Of a DNA stretch of 50,658 bases, positions 17,510-24,384 are shown in pieces. This stretch comes from Desulfobulbus elongatus DSM 2908. GTDB taxonomy: Bacteria > Desulfobacterota > Desulfobulbia > Desulfobulbales > Desulfobulbaceae. Position 1 is the first letter of the stretch. Each line of letters begins with the position of its first letter. The DNA is taken from contig NZ_JHZB01000029.1 in NCBI RefSeq assembly GCF_000621145.1, forward strand, positions 1 to 50,658. Direction: 5' to 3'. The notes below the pieces were generated by a model. It did no database searches, was not told where the DNA came from, and worked only from the letters and a program-made list of their open reading frames with translations. The translations under genes and the position numbers were made by a program.

Positions 17510-18688
17510 TCACCCTTTGGTGCGTTTGGCGAGCACTTGGTCGAGTCTGTAGGCCAGCGTCGGCAGATCGTGCAGACCCGGAAGCAGATCGAGTTCCCCG
17601 CCCATGCCGTTGAGGACCACAATCAGGGGATATTCCCGCTGCTTGAACCGGTCGGCATACTCGGGATGCTGGGTGCCGCTGGCTTTTATCCAGATGAACT
17701 GCTCCCGCCAGCGGTCGAGGGCAGGGTCCGGAAAGGTCCGGTTCAGCATCTGTTCGCAGGTGGGGCACTCGTCGGCATAGAGGAAAAGGACCGCCGGTTT
17801 GCCCTGCTGCCGTGCTTGTTCCAGTCCCCGGTCGAAATCGTCGACCCAGTTGACCGGCGATTGCTTTGCCTGCCGGTCCGGAACATACGACCGCGGTGTC
17901 ACCTCGCAGAACAGGGTCTCCCCGGCGAACGATTGCGCGAAGTCGATAACGAACTGATCCTTTTCAACCGACGAAACCCGGCCGGGCAGTCCACCGATGC
18001 GCGGCACGAGCTGATCAGGCCGGACATCCACTGTCACCTCGAAGGTGTCGGCATCCTTCTCCTTCGCAACGCCTGTCCCCCATGCCAAGGGCATGTGCGC
18101 CTCGGCACGGACCGAGTAGTAGATGATGACGAACTCGTTGTTCACTCCTCGGACGACCCCCGGATAGTCGCTGTCCTCGCCCACTTTGGTGCCGGGTGTT
18201 TGGGGCGTTTGGCCGTAACGGGCCTCGAATTCCTGCACGGGCATCTCCCGCATGCGCGGCAGGGTGAAGTTCGTGGCCATGCGCAGATACCGATCACGGG
18301 GAGGAAAGTTTTCGATCTGTGCGCTTTGCAGATGCAGCGGCGTTGTCCGATCAAGAGGAAGTTCGGTGATCCGGTTGGCGATGGCTGCGCCAATTTTTTG
18401 CTCGAGTGGATCGAAGGGCTTGCTTTGCGGACCGGCCGATTGCTCCGACACCTGGAAGGAGAAGGGGCGGTAGCTGTCGCGCAGGGAAAAGATCGGCGAT
18501 CTGGCCAGGGTGTCGTTGCCGGCCACGTGGGCCAAGGTCGTTTCGACCAAACCGCCATCGGCAAGGCGGCAGGTATAGTCTGCCTCGACCCGGTCGCCGG
18601 GCTTGGCGAAACGAGGAGGCTCCGAACAGCCGCAGAGGAGGAGCAGCATCAGGGGAAAGAGGACATGAGCGGGATGCCTGACGATCAT
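17510..18688 (-). CDS. Lipoprotein with FKBP/SlyD-like and thioredoxin-like domains
   Basis: 392 residues. The N-terminus MIVRHPAHVLFPLMLLLLCGC ends in a lipobox with Cys21. An FKBP-type segment begins at about 29 (KPGDRVEADYTCRLADGG) and a SlyD-like chaperone region runs to about 265. From about 275 a thioredoxin-like domain contains DECPTCEQM, a CPTC motif, and a cis-Pro-like REYPLIVV near residue 355. It is probably a periplasm-facing foldase or redox helper. Standing first before TpsB and TpsA, it may keep the giant exoprotein unfolded in transit or serve other envelope proteins. That role is inferred from neighbourhood; the domains are seen directly. Confidence 0.75.
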   Translation of the reverse strand: MIVRHPAHVLFPLMLLLLCGCSEPPRFAKPGDRVEADYTCRLADGGLVETTLAHVAGNDTLARSPIFSLRDSYRPFSFQVSEQSAGPQSKPFDPLEQKIGAAIANRITELPLDRTTPLHLQSAQIENFPPRDRYLRMATNFTLPRMREMPVQEFEARYGQTPQTPGTKVGEDSDYPGVVRGVNNEFVIIYYSVRAEAHMPLAWGTGVAKEKDADTFEVTVDVRPDQLVPRIGGLPGRVSSVEKDQFVIDFAQSFAGETLFCEVTPRSYVPDRQAKQSPVNWVDDFDRGLEQARQQGKPAVLFLYADECPTCEQMLNRTFPDPALDRWREQFIWIKASGTQHPEYADRFKQREYPLIVVLNGMGGELDLLPGLHDLPTLAYRLDQVLAKRTKG

Positions 18689-18905
18689 TGTGCAGTCCTT
18701 GTAATCCTTGTGGGAGAAGTGCGTAACTTGTTCATTATCCTGGCTTGTTGCGAGGGTAGAATTGTACCGGTGAATTGTTCCACCGGAGGCAGGATTTGAT
18801 TAGATAACCATTAGAATGCGATTCTTCGGTAAAATCGTGAAATCTTGCAAAGATGAACACAATGTCCGGATGAAGGGAGGGCATCCGGACGGAAGAAATG
18901 AGAAG
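18689..18905. promoter_or_regulatory. Gap upstream of the FKBP-TpsB-TpsA operon, with an inverted repeat
   Basis: A stretch of about 217 bases between the binding-protein terminator and the lipoprotein gene holds no convincing gene. An inverted repeat, GTCCGGATG (18864-18872) and CATCCGGAC (18882-18890), has a nine-base loop. The promoter of the minus-strand TPS operon is most likely here, because a strong terminator lies just upstream. I could not settle a -35/-10 pair. Confidence 0.4.
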
Positions 18906-18933
18906 GGGGAGAATCTCGATCGAGATTCTCCCC
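18906..18933 (-). terminator. Terminator-like perfect palindrome after the PstS-like gene
   Basis: A 28-base perfect palindrome, GGGGAGAATCTCGA followed by its complement, begins 33 bases after the stop codon. On the minus strand the only T-run near it comes before the stem, so the U-tract after the stem is weak. It separates the binding-protein unit from the TPS operon. Confidence 0.6.
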
Positions 18934-18965
18934 AGCAAGAAAAAAATCAGAGGGACACGCCCGGG

Positions 18966-20300
18966 TTAGAAATGCGGAACGGAACTGTCATCTTCCTTGG
19001 TGACATTGACTTCATTGGCAGTCATCCAGTAACAGCCCAGGCCGGGGCAGGGCAGCTCGGTGGACGAGGCGTAAGCCATCATTTTGTCGTACAGGTTGAC
19101 CGTTGCCGCGTTTTCCTGGTCGGCCTTGATGTACATCCACTGGGCGGACCAGAACTCGTAGCTGCCGTTGATGATTTCGTTCTTCAGGGCCGAATAGCCA
19201 TAGGTGGCCAGGTTGGTCGGAGTCATGCCCTCGCCCTTACCGTTGTACTTCAGACGCTTAACGTTGGGGTAATCGGTGTTGTTTTCCGAACCGTCGGCAT
19301 TGTAGGTCTTCGCAATGGCGTCGGCGTCGGCATAGCCGATGGCCGCCGCGTTGCTGGTGGTGTAGTTGGTGCTGTTGCCGTTCTGATTCACGCATTTCAT
19401 CATGTCACCAGAGGACTCGTGGAACATGATGCCTGCCCTGGGAAGCGTTGGCGGCACATTGGCAGCCTGATTTTTAGGTAAGCTCTTGTCTCCGCGCAGA
19501 ATGGCCTTATCTAGGGTGGCATGGGTGCCGGAACCGGCGTGGCGCATGCACAGCACCACCTTTTTGTTCGGGTAACCCGGACCGAATTGGCTCCACTTGT
19601 TGATGCCACCGCTCATGACCAGCAGAAGCTGCTGGCGGGTGAGATTGTCGATGTTATCGAGGGCATTGTTGGCGAAGAAGGCGAACGGCACGACGATGGG
19701 TCGTTCGGCGGTGCCGATTTGATCCAGGCCGGGAATGGTCACCGGATCGAGTACCTCGTCGAACGAGGTACTATCATAGGTGCCGTTCTTGTTGCCGTGG
19801 CTTTCCTGGGTGAAGGCCTCGGAAGCCACGTCTGAGGCGCCGACATGGACATCCAGGCAGGCAGTGGTGAAGGTCCCTGCCACCTTATCGTAATGGGCTT
19901 GCTTGCGCAGACCATCGTTGGCCGGGTTGCCGGTGATACAGGTATCGTTCTCCTGCGGGTCCTTGTTCATGACCGCACGGGGACCTTCGACCGACTTGTT
20001 GGAGGTGTAGCGGATGTAGACGTCGTCGCCGCCGTTGCCGGCGCAGTCGAAGCCCACGGTAATGCCCAGTTTCTCGCTTCCACCTGCGGACTTGGGGTCG
20101 GCGTAACCCTTGACGGAGTCGGTGCAGCCCATGCCGCCGTCGGCCACGGCGGCCTCGAGAAAGGTCTCGGCATAGGTGTTCCAGAATTTACCCTGGGCGG
20201 AAGCGCCGTAAATGTTCATGTTCAGATCTGCGGCGGAAGCAGCAGTGGCCAAAGCGACAACGGATGCACCGAGGGCGGCGGCTTTCAGTACTTTTTTCAT
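18966..20300 (-). CDS. PstS-like periplasmic or surface binding protein
   Basis: 444 residues. A clear signal peptide, MKKVLKAAALGASVVALATAASA, is preceded by the strong ribosome site AAGGAGGG. The mature part has PBP-like features: NIYGASAQGKFW near the N-terminus and RHAGSGTHATLDKAIL near residue 255, resembling the anion-binding SGT turn of PstS proteins. Cysteines occur in Gly/Asn-rich contexts (GCTDSV, FDCAGNG, DTCITGN, TACLDV, LPCPGLGCYW), more than is usual for PstS and compatible with disulfides. No ABC permease or ATPase is nearby, so it is probably not an ordinary transporter component. It shares a unit with the VPLPA-CTERM gene and lies beside the TPS operon. The ligand is unknown. 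Confidence 0.7.
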   Translation of the reverse strand: MKKVLKAAALGASVVALATAASAADLNMNIYGASAQGKFWNTYAETFLEAAVADGGMGCTDSVKGYADPKSAGGSEKLGITVGFDCAGNGGDDVYIRYTSNKSVEGPRAVMNKDPQENDTCITGNPANDGLRKQAHYDKVAGTFTTACLDVHVGASDVASEAFTQESHGNKNGTYDSTSFDEVLDPVTIPGLDQIGTAERPIVVPFAFFANNALDNIDNLTRQQLLLVMSGGINKWSQFGPGYPNKKVVLCMRHAGSGTHATLDKAILRGDKSLPKNQAANVPPTLPRAGIMFHESSGDMMKCVNQNGNSTNYTTSNAAAIGYADADAIAKTYNADGSENNTDYPNVKRLKYNGKGEGMTPTNLATYGYSALKNEIINGSYEFWSAQWMYIKADQENAATVNLYDKMMAYASSTELPCPGLGCYWMTANEVNVTKEDDSSVPHF

Positions 20301-20334
20301 GGTCCCTCCTTGGGGATAAATGATACGAGCGTGT

Positions 20335-20359
20335 ATTCACCCCGCAGAGCGGGGTGAAT
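20335..20359 (-). terminator. Hairpin between the VPLPA-CTERM and PstS-like genes
   Basis: ATTCACCCCGC, a three-base loop and its exact complement form an 11-bp stem in the 80-base gap. There is no T-run on the minus strand, so it could be an mRNA-stabilising or processing stem rather than a full terminator. Confidence 0.45.
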
Positions 20360-20380
20360 GGTTGTGTTCAATCGACTGCA

Positions 20381-21142
20381 TCAGCCGTTGAATCTCCGAC
20401 GCAGGCCGGCCAGACCGATCAGGCCGGAACCGAGCAGCCAGGCGGCGCCGGGAACCGGCACCTCGCTGCCGGAGGTGGCGTTCGGATTGAGGATGACCTG
20501 GCCATCGGCGGTCAGGCGGAAAACAGCCTTGATGCCGCCATCTTGCACGATGTCCCAGGTGTCCATGTCGGTGGTGAATTGGTAGAGGTACAGATCCACG
20601 TAGTCAGCGGTGAGGGGAAATTCCGCTTCATAGTTCGTACCGTTGTGCAAGCCAGCGTAATTGGCAGGAGCAAGATTAAATAAAGTAGCATAACTAGACC
20701 AATGAGTAGCGGCTAACGTGGTGATCCCGTCGCTGTTGGTATCGAGTCTACCGTATGCGCCTCGAATAGCCATTTCGTTATCCCAGAAGGAAACCGCGTT
20801 GGTATAAGTCGAAGAGATTTTAGCGGTTCCGGTGGCGTTGGTGATTCCGAAGTAACCTGAGAAAAGGTTGTTCGGTTCGTCGCTGACATCAGTCCAGAGG
20901 CCGATGCCGGAGGTGTATTTGTTGAAATTCCAGCCGTCGAAGCTCAGTCCCGAGGCCAGGACCACGTTCTGGGAGGACAGATCCATGGTGGTGATGTTGC
21001 CCAGATCGATACCCATTTCCTGATTGGAAGCCGTGTCATAAATGGACATGACCAGATGATTGGTTTCGAAAGATGCCAGAGCCTGAGAGGCGGTGCCCAT
21101 CATGAGCAGACCTGCGATACCTGCTGCAATTCCCTTTTTCAT
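20381..21142 (-). CDS. VPLPA-CTERM sorted surface protein
   Basis: 253 residues. The signal peptide (MKKGIAAGIAGLLMMGTASQALA) is followed by a Thr/Asn/Ser-rich domain of about 200 residues that I do not recognise. The C-terminus is a tripartite sorting signal: VPVPGAAWLLGSGLIGLAGL then RRRFNG, the VPLPA-CTERM form of PEP-CTERM signals, normally processed by an XrtD-type exosortase. No exosortase is in this window. GGAGAAAAAAC precedes the ATG. The long leader upstream, with a terminator, is duplicated in front of the glycosyltransferase gene at 21607-22818. The protein is probably retained at the surface or in the EPS matrix. Confidence 0.85.
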   Translation of the reverse strand: MKKGIAAGIAGLLMMGTASQALASFETNHLVMSIYDTASNQEMGIDLGNITTMDLSSQNVVLASGLSFDGWNFNKYTSGIGLWTDVSDEPNNLFSGYFGITNATGTAKISSTYTNAVSFWDNEMAIRGAYGRLDTNSDGITTLAATHWSSYATLFNLAPANYAGLHNGTNYEAEFPLTADYVDLYLYQFTTDMDTWDIVQDGGIKAVFRLTADGQVILNPNATSGSEVPVPGAAWLLGSGLIGLAGLRRRFNG

Positions 21143-21330
21143 TGTTTTTTCTCCGTTTTTTGTGTTTTTTACTTGGTCGCTCGTTGCGACGCGTATGCAA
21201 ACATTTGTGGTTGAAGTTGAATGTGGTTGGACTACGTTCCCTCCTTAGACGACAGATTCTCCCTCGTGAGCCACCTCCTGTTTCTTGCTTCTCTCTCGGT
21301 TTTCACTGTCCGGTGAAAACCCCCTCCTTC

Positions 21331-21384
21331 AATAAAAAAAGCCCGGATCGACGGATGAACAACGTGCCGTCTGATCCGGGCTTT
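21331..21384 (-). terminator. Strong intrinsic terminator in leader copy A
   Basis: AAAGCCCGGATC (21373-21384) pairs with 21338-21349, GACGG pairs with CCGTC inside it, and a run of seven T follows on the minus strand. It lies between the conserved leader block and the VPLPA-CTERM start, so it could attenuate that gene. Confidence 0.8.
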
Positions 21385-21574
21385 CTGGTGCTGCATCGGT
21401 GATGAAGCCAGCAAAGTACCCTGGGTGCGGTGTATGGCGCGAGACGCGGTTTTTCAATTGGTGCGCTGATCCGGCTCTTGCCCTTTCGCGTTTTCACTGT
21501 ACACGGTGTTTTTTAGGTTCCCGTTAACGCTCGGCCAAATTTCAGCTTGGAAATTGTTTTACAATTGTGTCGGC

Positions 21575-21599
21575 CCGCTCCGACGGGAAAACGGAGCGG
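21575..21599 (-). terminator. Hairpin just after the glycosyltransferase stop
   Basis: CCGCTCCG and CGGAGCGG form an 8-bp stem eight bases past the stop at 21607, with no clear T-run. It may mark the end of the upstream minus-strand unit. Confidence 0.4.
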
Positions 21600-21606
21600 C
21601 CTGGCG

Positions 21607-22818
21607 TCACGTTTCTATCGGGCGTTGTTCAAAGCCGCCCTCGGACCCGGCCGCGAGGCGTGCCGCCGGGGCGCCGCCGCGCCTGGAGAAGCGCGCCCAT
21701 GCGATGTCGTGTTCCGGCCCGGCCAGGGCCTGTTCATAGACGGCAACGGTCTGGCCGGCAATGGTCGACCAGTTGTACTGCTGTTCGATCCGCTTGCGGA
21801 ACAGGATCTTTTCCTCTGCCGGTATGCCGGCCTTGGCAAAGGCGCGCAGTTTTGCCGTCAATTCCATCGTGTTGCCGGGTTGAACGTACCGCGAGGCGGG
21901 CAGGTCGATTTCCCTGTTGGCGGGGATGTCGGACACCAGCACCGGCAAGCCGTAGCTCATCGCCTCCAGCAGAGCGATGGGCAGTCCTTCGTGGTAGGAC
22001 GGCAGGACGAACAGGGCGGCATGGGAATACAGTTGGTGCAGCGGTTCGCCGGTGAGATAACCGGTCAGGACGATTCGGCTGTCCCGGCCGGCACGGAGCC
22101 GCAGCTCCCTGCTGTAGTCGGTCTGATGGTCGGCGTCGCCGGCGATGACCAGGCGGATGTCGCCCTCCAGCGCCGCGAACGCCTCGACAAGGTCGTGCAG
22201 GCCCTTTTCCGGCACGAACCGGGCCACGGCGAGGATATAGGAACCGGGCTCGATGCCGAGCCGTTCCAGGTGATCGGTGGCGTTCGGCGGCTGCGGCAGG
22301 GAAACGCCGTTTCGGATCAGATGAACCGGGCGGCCGCATCGGGCGGTGACGATATTGGCGATCACCCTGGAAATGACGATGACCTCGTTGGCGAACCGGC
22401 CGCCGGAATATTCCCCGAGGCGGAGCATGGTCTTGGCCATTCGGCCCCATTTACGCCGCTCATAGTCCGGTCCGTGATGGGTGACCACGACCCGGAGGCC
22501 GAGCAGCCGGGCGAGCGGCACCATCAGGGCCGGGCCAATGGCATGGATGTGGACCAGGTCCGGCCGGATCCGCCGCGCCTTGAGGATGGTGGCGAAGGTA
22601 TGCACGATCGCCTCCAGGCTTTTGCGCCGGGGGCAGGCGGTGTGCACCAGCCGCACCCCGCGCCATTTCGGCTGGGGCCGGGTGACATAGGGTTGCCGGG
22701 TCGCCAGAAACACCTCGTGGCCCATGGCCGCAATCCGGGGATACAGCTCCTGGCAATGTTTTTCCACTCCGCCGGGGATATCCGGAATGCCCCGTGTGCC
22801 GGTCACGAAGATCTTCAT
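21607..22818 (-). CDS. GT4-type glycosyltransferase (EPS)
   Basis: 403 residues from the ATG at 22818. The N-terminus MKIFVTGTRGIPDIPGGVEK is typical of GT-B-fold GT4 enzymes such as rhamnosyl- or glucosyltransferases of EPS loci. The acceptor half has HIHAIGP and VTHHGPDY. The donor half has AVARFVPEKGLHDL and the EX7E motif EGLPIALLE near residue 315. It should transfer a nucleotide-linked sugar onto the lipid-linked repeat unit at the cytoplasmic membrane face. This start overlaps (ATGA) the stop of a 16-codon leader ORF that carries the good ribosome site; a longer in-frame extension lacks family similarity. The C-terminal 30 residues are basic and low in complexity. Confidence 0.85.
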   Translation of the reverse strand: MKIFVTGTRGIPDIPGGVEKHCQELYPRIAAMGHEVFLATRQPYVTRPQPKWRGVRLVHTACPRRKSLEAIVHTFATILKARRIRPDLVHIHAIGPALMVPLARLLGLRVVVTHHGPDYERRKWGRMAKTMLRLGEYSGGRFANEVIVISRVIANIVTARCGRPVHLIRNGVSLPQPPNATDHLERLGIEPGSYILAVARFVPEKGLHDLVEAFAALEGDIRLVIAGDADHQTDYSRELRLRAGRDSRIVLTGYLTGEPLHQLYSHAALFVLPSYHEGLPIALLEAMSYGLPVLVSDIPANREIDLPASRYVQPGNTMELTAKLRAFAKAGIPAEEKILFRKRIEQQYNWSTIAGQTVAVYEQALAGPEHDIAWARFSRRGGAPAARLAAGSEGGFEQRPIET

Positions 22819-22865
22819 GGCCGCGTGCAGGGCGAAAAGAGTGGCGTGCTCCATCCCTTTTTCAT
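22815..22865 (-). CDS. 16-residue leader ORF translationally coupled to the glycosyltransferase
   Basis: GGAGAAGAATCG precedes ATG at 22865. The peptide is MKKGWSTPLFSPCTRP, and its TGA overlaps the glycosyltransferase ATG as ATGA. The first codons and the ribosome site match those of the VPLPA-CTERM gene (GGAGAAAAAACA, then MKKG), so this looks like the copied beginning of a VPLPA-CTERM gene now used as a ribosome-loading leader. Translation is inferred, not shown. Confidence 0.5.
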   Translation of the reverse strand: MKKGWSTPLFSPCTRP

Positions 22866-23285
22866 CGATTCTTCTCCGTTGTTTGTGTGCCCGTTCCCTC
22901 GGTTGCACCTTGCGGTGCACATGCAGGCATCGGATGGCATGCGGTTGCACGGCGTTCCCCAGGACGACAACCTGCTCCGGTTCCCGACATCGGCGGGAAT
23001 TCCCTCGTGCAACAAAAAAAGCCCGGACCAGACGAAGCTATGCATCCGTCGAATCCGGGCTTTCTGGTGCTGCATCGATGATGAAGCCAGCAAAGTACCC
23101 TTGTGCAGTGGGGGCCGGGAGTCCGGTCCGCGGTCAGCGTTCTGACCGTTTCTGCCTGTGTGCGCCCGCAGTGTACAGGTTGTTTTTTAGTTTCCCGTTA
23201 ACGCTTGGCCAGATTTCGGCTCGGAAATTGTTTTACACTCGTGAAGGTCCGACCCGACGGGAAGACAGGGCGGCATCATCGCTCC
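22866..23285 (-). promoter_or_regulatory. Leader copy B upstream of the glycosyltransferase
   Basis: A gene-free stretch carries the same blocks as copy A: 23171-23250 (TGTAAAACAATTTCC, GTTAACGGGAAA and CCTGTACAC on the minus strand), 23064-23101 (GGGTACTTTGCTGGCTTCAT, then GATGCAGCACCAG), and the start-site region at 22865-22885. The spacer 23102-23170 differs from copy A. I infer a shared promoter and regulated leader, so the glycosyltransferase and the VPLPA-CTERM surface protein are probably co-controlled. Confidence 0.6.
23011..23063 (-). terminator. Strong intrinsic terminator in leader copy B
   Basis: AAAGCCCGGA (23054-23063) pairs with 23018-23027, GACG pairs with CGTC inside, and seven T follow on the minus strand. 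The outer stem is identical to copy A, while the loop and inner stem differ but still pair. Confidence 0.8.
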
Positions 23286-23506
23286 TGGTTTTTTCTTGTC
23301 GCGTGCGGCCCGCCCTGGCTGGGCGAGGGCGGCCGGCACCGGTTTTCGTCCATTTTCACATCGACAAAAGCATGCCTCGCTCAGCGAATGCCGGCAGGGG
23401 CTCGTGTCGTTTCGAGGAGCGATGCTGTAAAGAATCTCGCCGCAATTACGAGATTTATCCGCGGCGCACGCGTCGAGATATTCCTGCCTGAGCAGTGGAC
23501 ATGGAA
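23286..23506. other. Gap downstream of the STN-domain gene, with a weak hairpin
   Basis: No gene is supported. AATCTCG (23433-23439) and CGAGATT (23449-23455) form a 7-bp stem with a nine-base loop, followed by CTTT on the minus strand, a possible weak terminator for the STN gene. The rest shows nothing recognisable. Confidence 0.35.
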
Positions 23507-24163
23507 TTACTGGGTCAGGTTGGCCAGCCGTTCCTCATAGCTGGCGAGCAGCTTGCGATCGTCCTGAACGAACTCCGGTGATTTGGTCTTGACGGCGATG
23601 GCATACATCCGGTCCGAAGCACCGCTGGCGATCCGCTCCCTGAGCACCTCGATCTGCTGGCGGAAATAATCGGCCTGCTCTTCCTTCTCGTCCCGGACCG
23701 GCAAGGGGGCTTCGTCCGGAACGGAACTGGCCAGCAGGGAAGAATCGGCAGAGGAGGAGACACTTGCCCGCGAGGCGACCAGCCCGGTGTTTTCCCTGGC
23801 TTCGTTGTAGACGACGAGATAATTGCAGCCCTTGAGCAGGTCTGCCAGCACTTGCTCGACCTTCTGATCGGTAACGTCGACATCGGCCAGTATCGCGATT
23901 TTTTCCGCGGATGGCGTGAAGATCCGTAAATTGCAGTTTTTGGCGATGGCGTCGAGCACCTGCTGCAAGGGGACCGATCTGGCCTTGACGGTGAGTCGTC
24001 CGTCATGCCAGGAAACAAGCGGATTCACCTGGTCGGGGGCCGGAGTCTTGTGGACGGTTGCCATTGCCTGGCCGTGGCAGGCGAGCAGCAGCAGACAAGC
24101 GGCCAGGCAACGCTTCGCCCTTCTTGGGAAAGTGAATCGCTTGTCGTGCATGATCGTTGGCAT
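23507..24163 (-). CDS. Exported STN-domain protein (secretin/TonB N-terminal short domain)
   Basis: About 218 residues from the ATG at 24163; an ATG four codons later is an alternative, and neither has a strong ribosome site. A basic N-terminus and hydrophobic core end near GQAMA, indicating a Sec signal peptide. Residues about 50-125 fit the STN fold: DGRLTVKARSVPLQQVLDAI, then NLRIFTPSAEK and VEQVLADLLKGCNYLVVY. A Ser-rich linker and a coiled-coil-like tail (EEQADYFRQQIEVLRERI) follow. STN domains usually front secretins, TonB receptors or FecR-like proteins, but here the domain stands alone. It lies 17 bases after a small DUF2292-like gene. It is probably a periplasmic adaptor in the EPS or sorting system; that role is inferred. 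Confidence 0.7.
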   Translation of the reverse strand: MPTIMHDKRFTFPRRAKRCLAACLLLLACHGQAMATVHKTPAPDQVNPLVSWHDGRLTVKARSVPLQQVLDAIAKNCNLRIFTPSAEKIAILADVDVTDQKVEQVLADLLKGCNYLVVYNEARENTGLVASRASVSSSADSSLLASSVPDEAPLPVRDEKEEQADYFRQQIEVLRERIASGASDRMYAIAVKTKSPEFVQDDRKLLASYEERLANLTQ

Positions 24164-24180
24164 GGAAAGGGGAAAAGGTT

Positions 24181-24384
24181 TCAGTCGCGGAGGACTTCTT
24201 CGTATTTTTCGATCTTGCAGATATGACCCTTGTTGAAATTCACCTTGATGTGGCCGGTCAGGCCCATTTTCCTGATTTCCTCGATATAGGCGCAAAGACG
24301 CAGAAACTTGTCGTGCTGCGTTTCTTTTTTGGACCGCTGGCTGCGTTCTTCCTGGCCCGGTGTGTCACGAGTTTTCGTTTTCAC
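24181..24384 (-). CDS. Small DUF2292-like protein
   Basis: 67 residues from a GTG start at 24384, with AAGGA seven bases upstream. The N-terminal third is charged (KTKTRDTPGQEERSQRSKKE). The C-terminal part, MGLTGHIKVNFNKGHICKIE then KYEEVLRD, resembles the G.i.v...G.v..IE..EK pattern of DUF2292 small proteins. The family function is not known to me. The tight spacing to the STN gene (17 bases) and the ribosome site support it as a real gene. The family call is tentative. Confidence 0.55.
   Translation of the reverse strand: MKTKTRDTPGQEERSQRSKKETQHDKFLRLCAYIEEIRKMGLTGHIKVNFNKGHICKIEKYEEVLRD

Larger units (their letters stand above)
21136..21605 (-). promoter_or_regulatory. Leader copy A: conserved promoter-proximal block, hairpin and terminator
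   Basis: The stretch upstream of the VPLPA-CTERM gene has no gene of its own. Three blocks match copy B upstream of the glycosyltransferase: 21497-21575 (containing TGTAAAACAATTTCC and GTTAACGGGAA on the minus strand), 21385-21422 (GGGTACTTTGCTGGCTTCAT then GATGCAGCACCAG), and the ribosome-site/start region next to 21142. Spacers between the blocks differ, while the terminator stem after the second block is kept. This is the arrangement of a regulated leader, though I match it to no known riboswitch. Confidence 0.6.

Noticed and set aside
18735-18938. 67-residue minus-strand ORF after the PstS-like terminator
   Set aside because: It runs across the palindrome and the inverted repeat and lacks a ribosome site and family resemblance. 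The area is better read as a promoter region.
21385-21422. The conserved leader block as a c-di-GMP or other known riboswitch
   Set aside because: It lacks the GACGCAAAGCC and GGGTTRCC order of GEMM-I, and I could not match it to any other class I know, so it is reported only as an undescribed leader.
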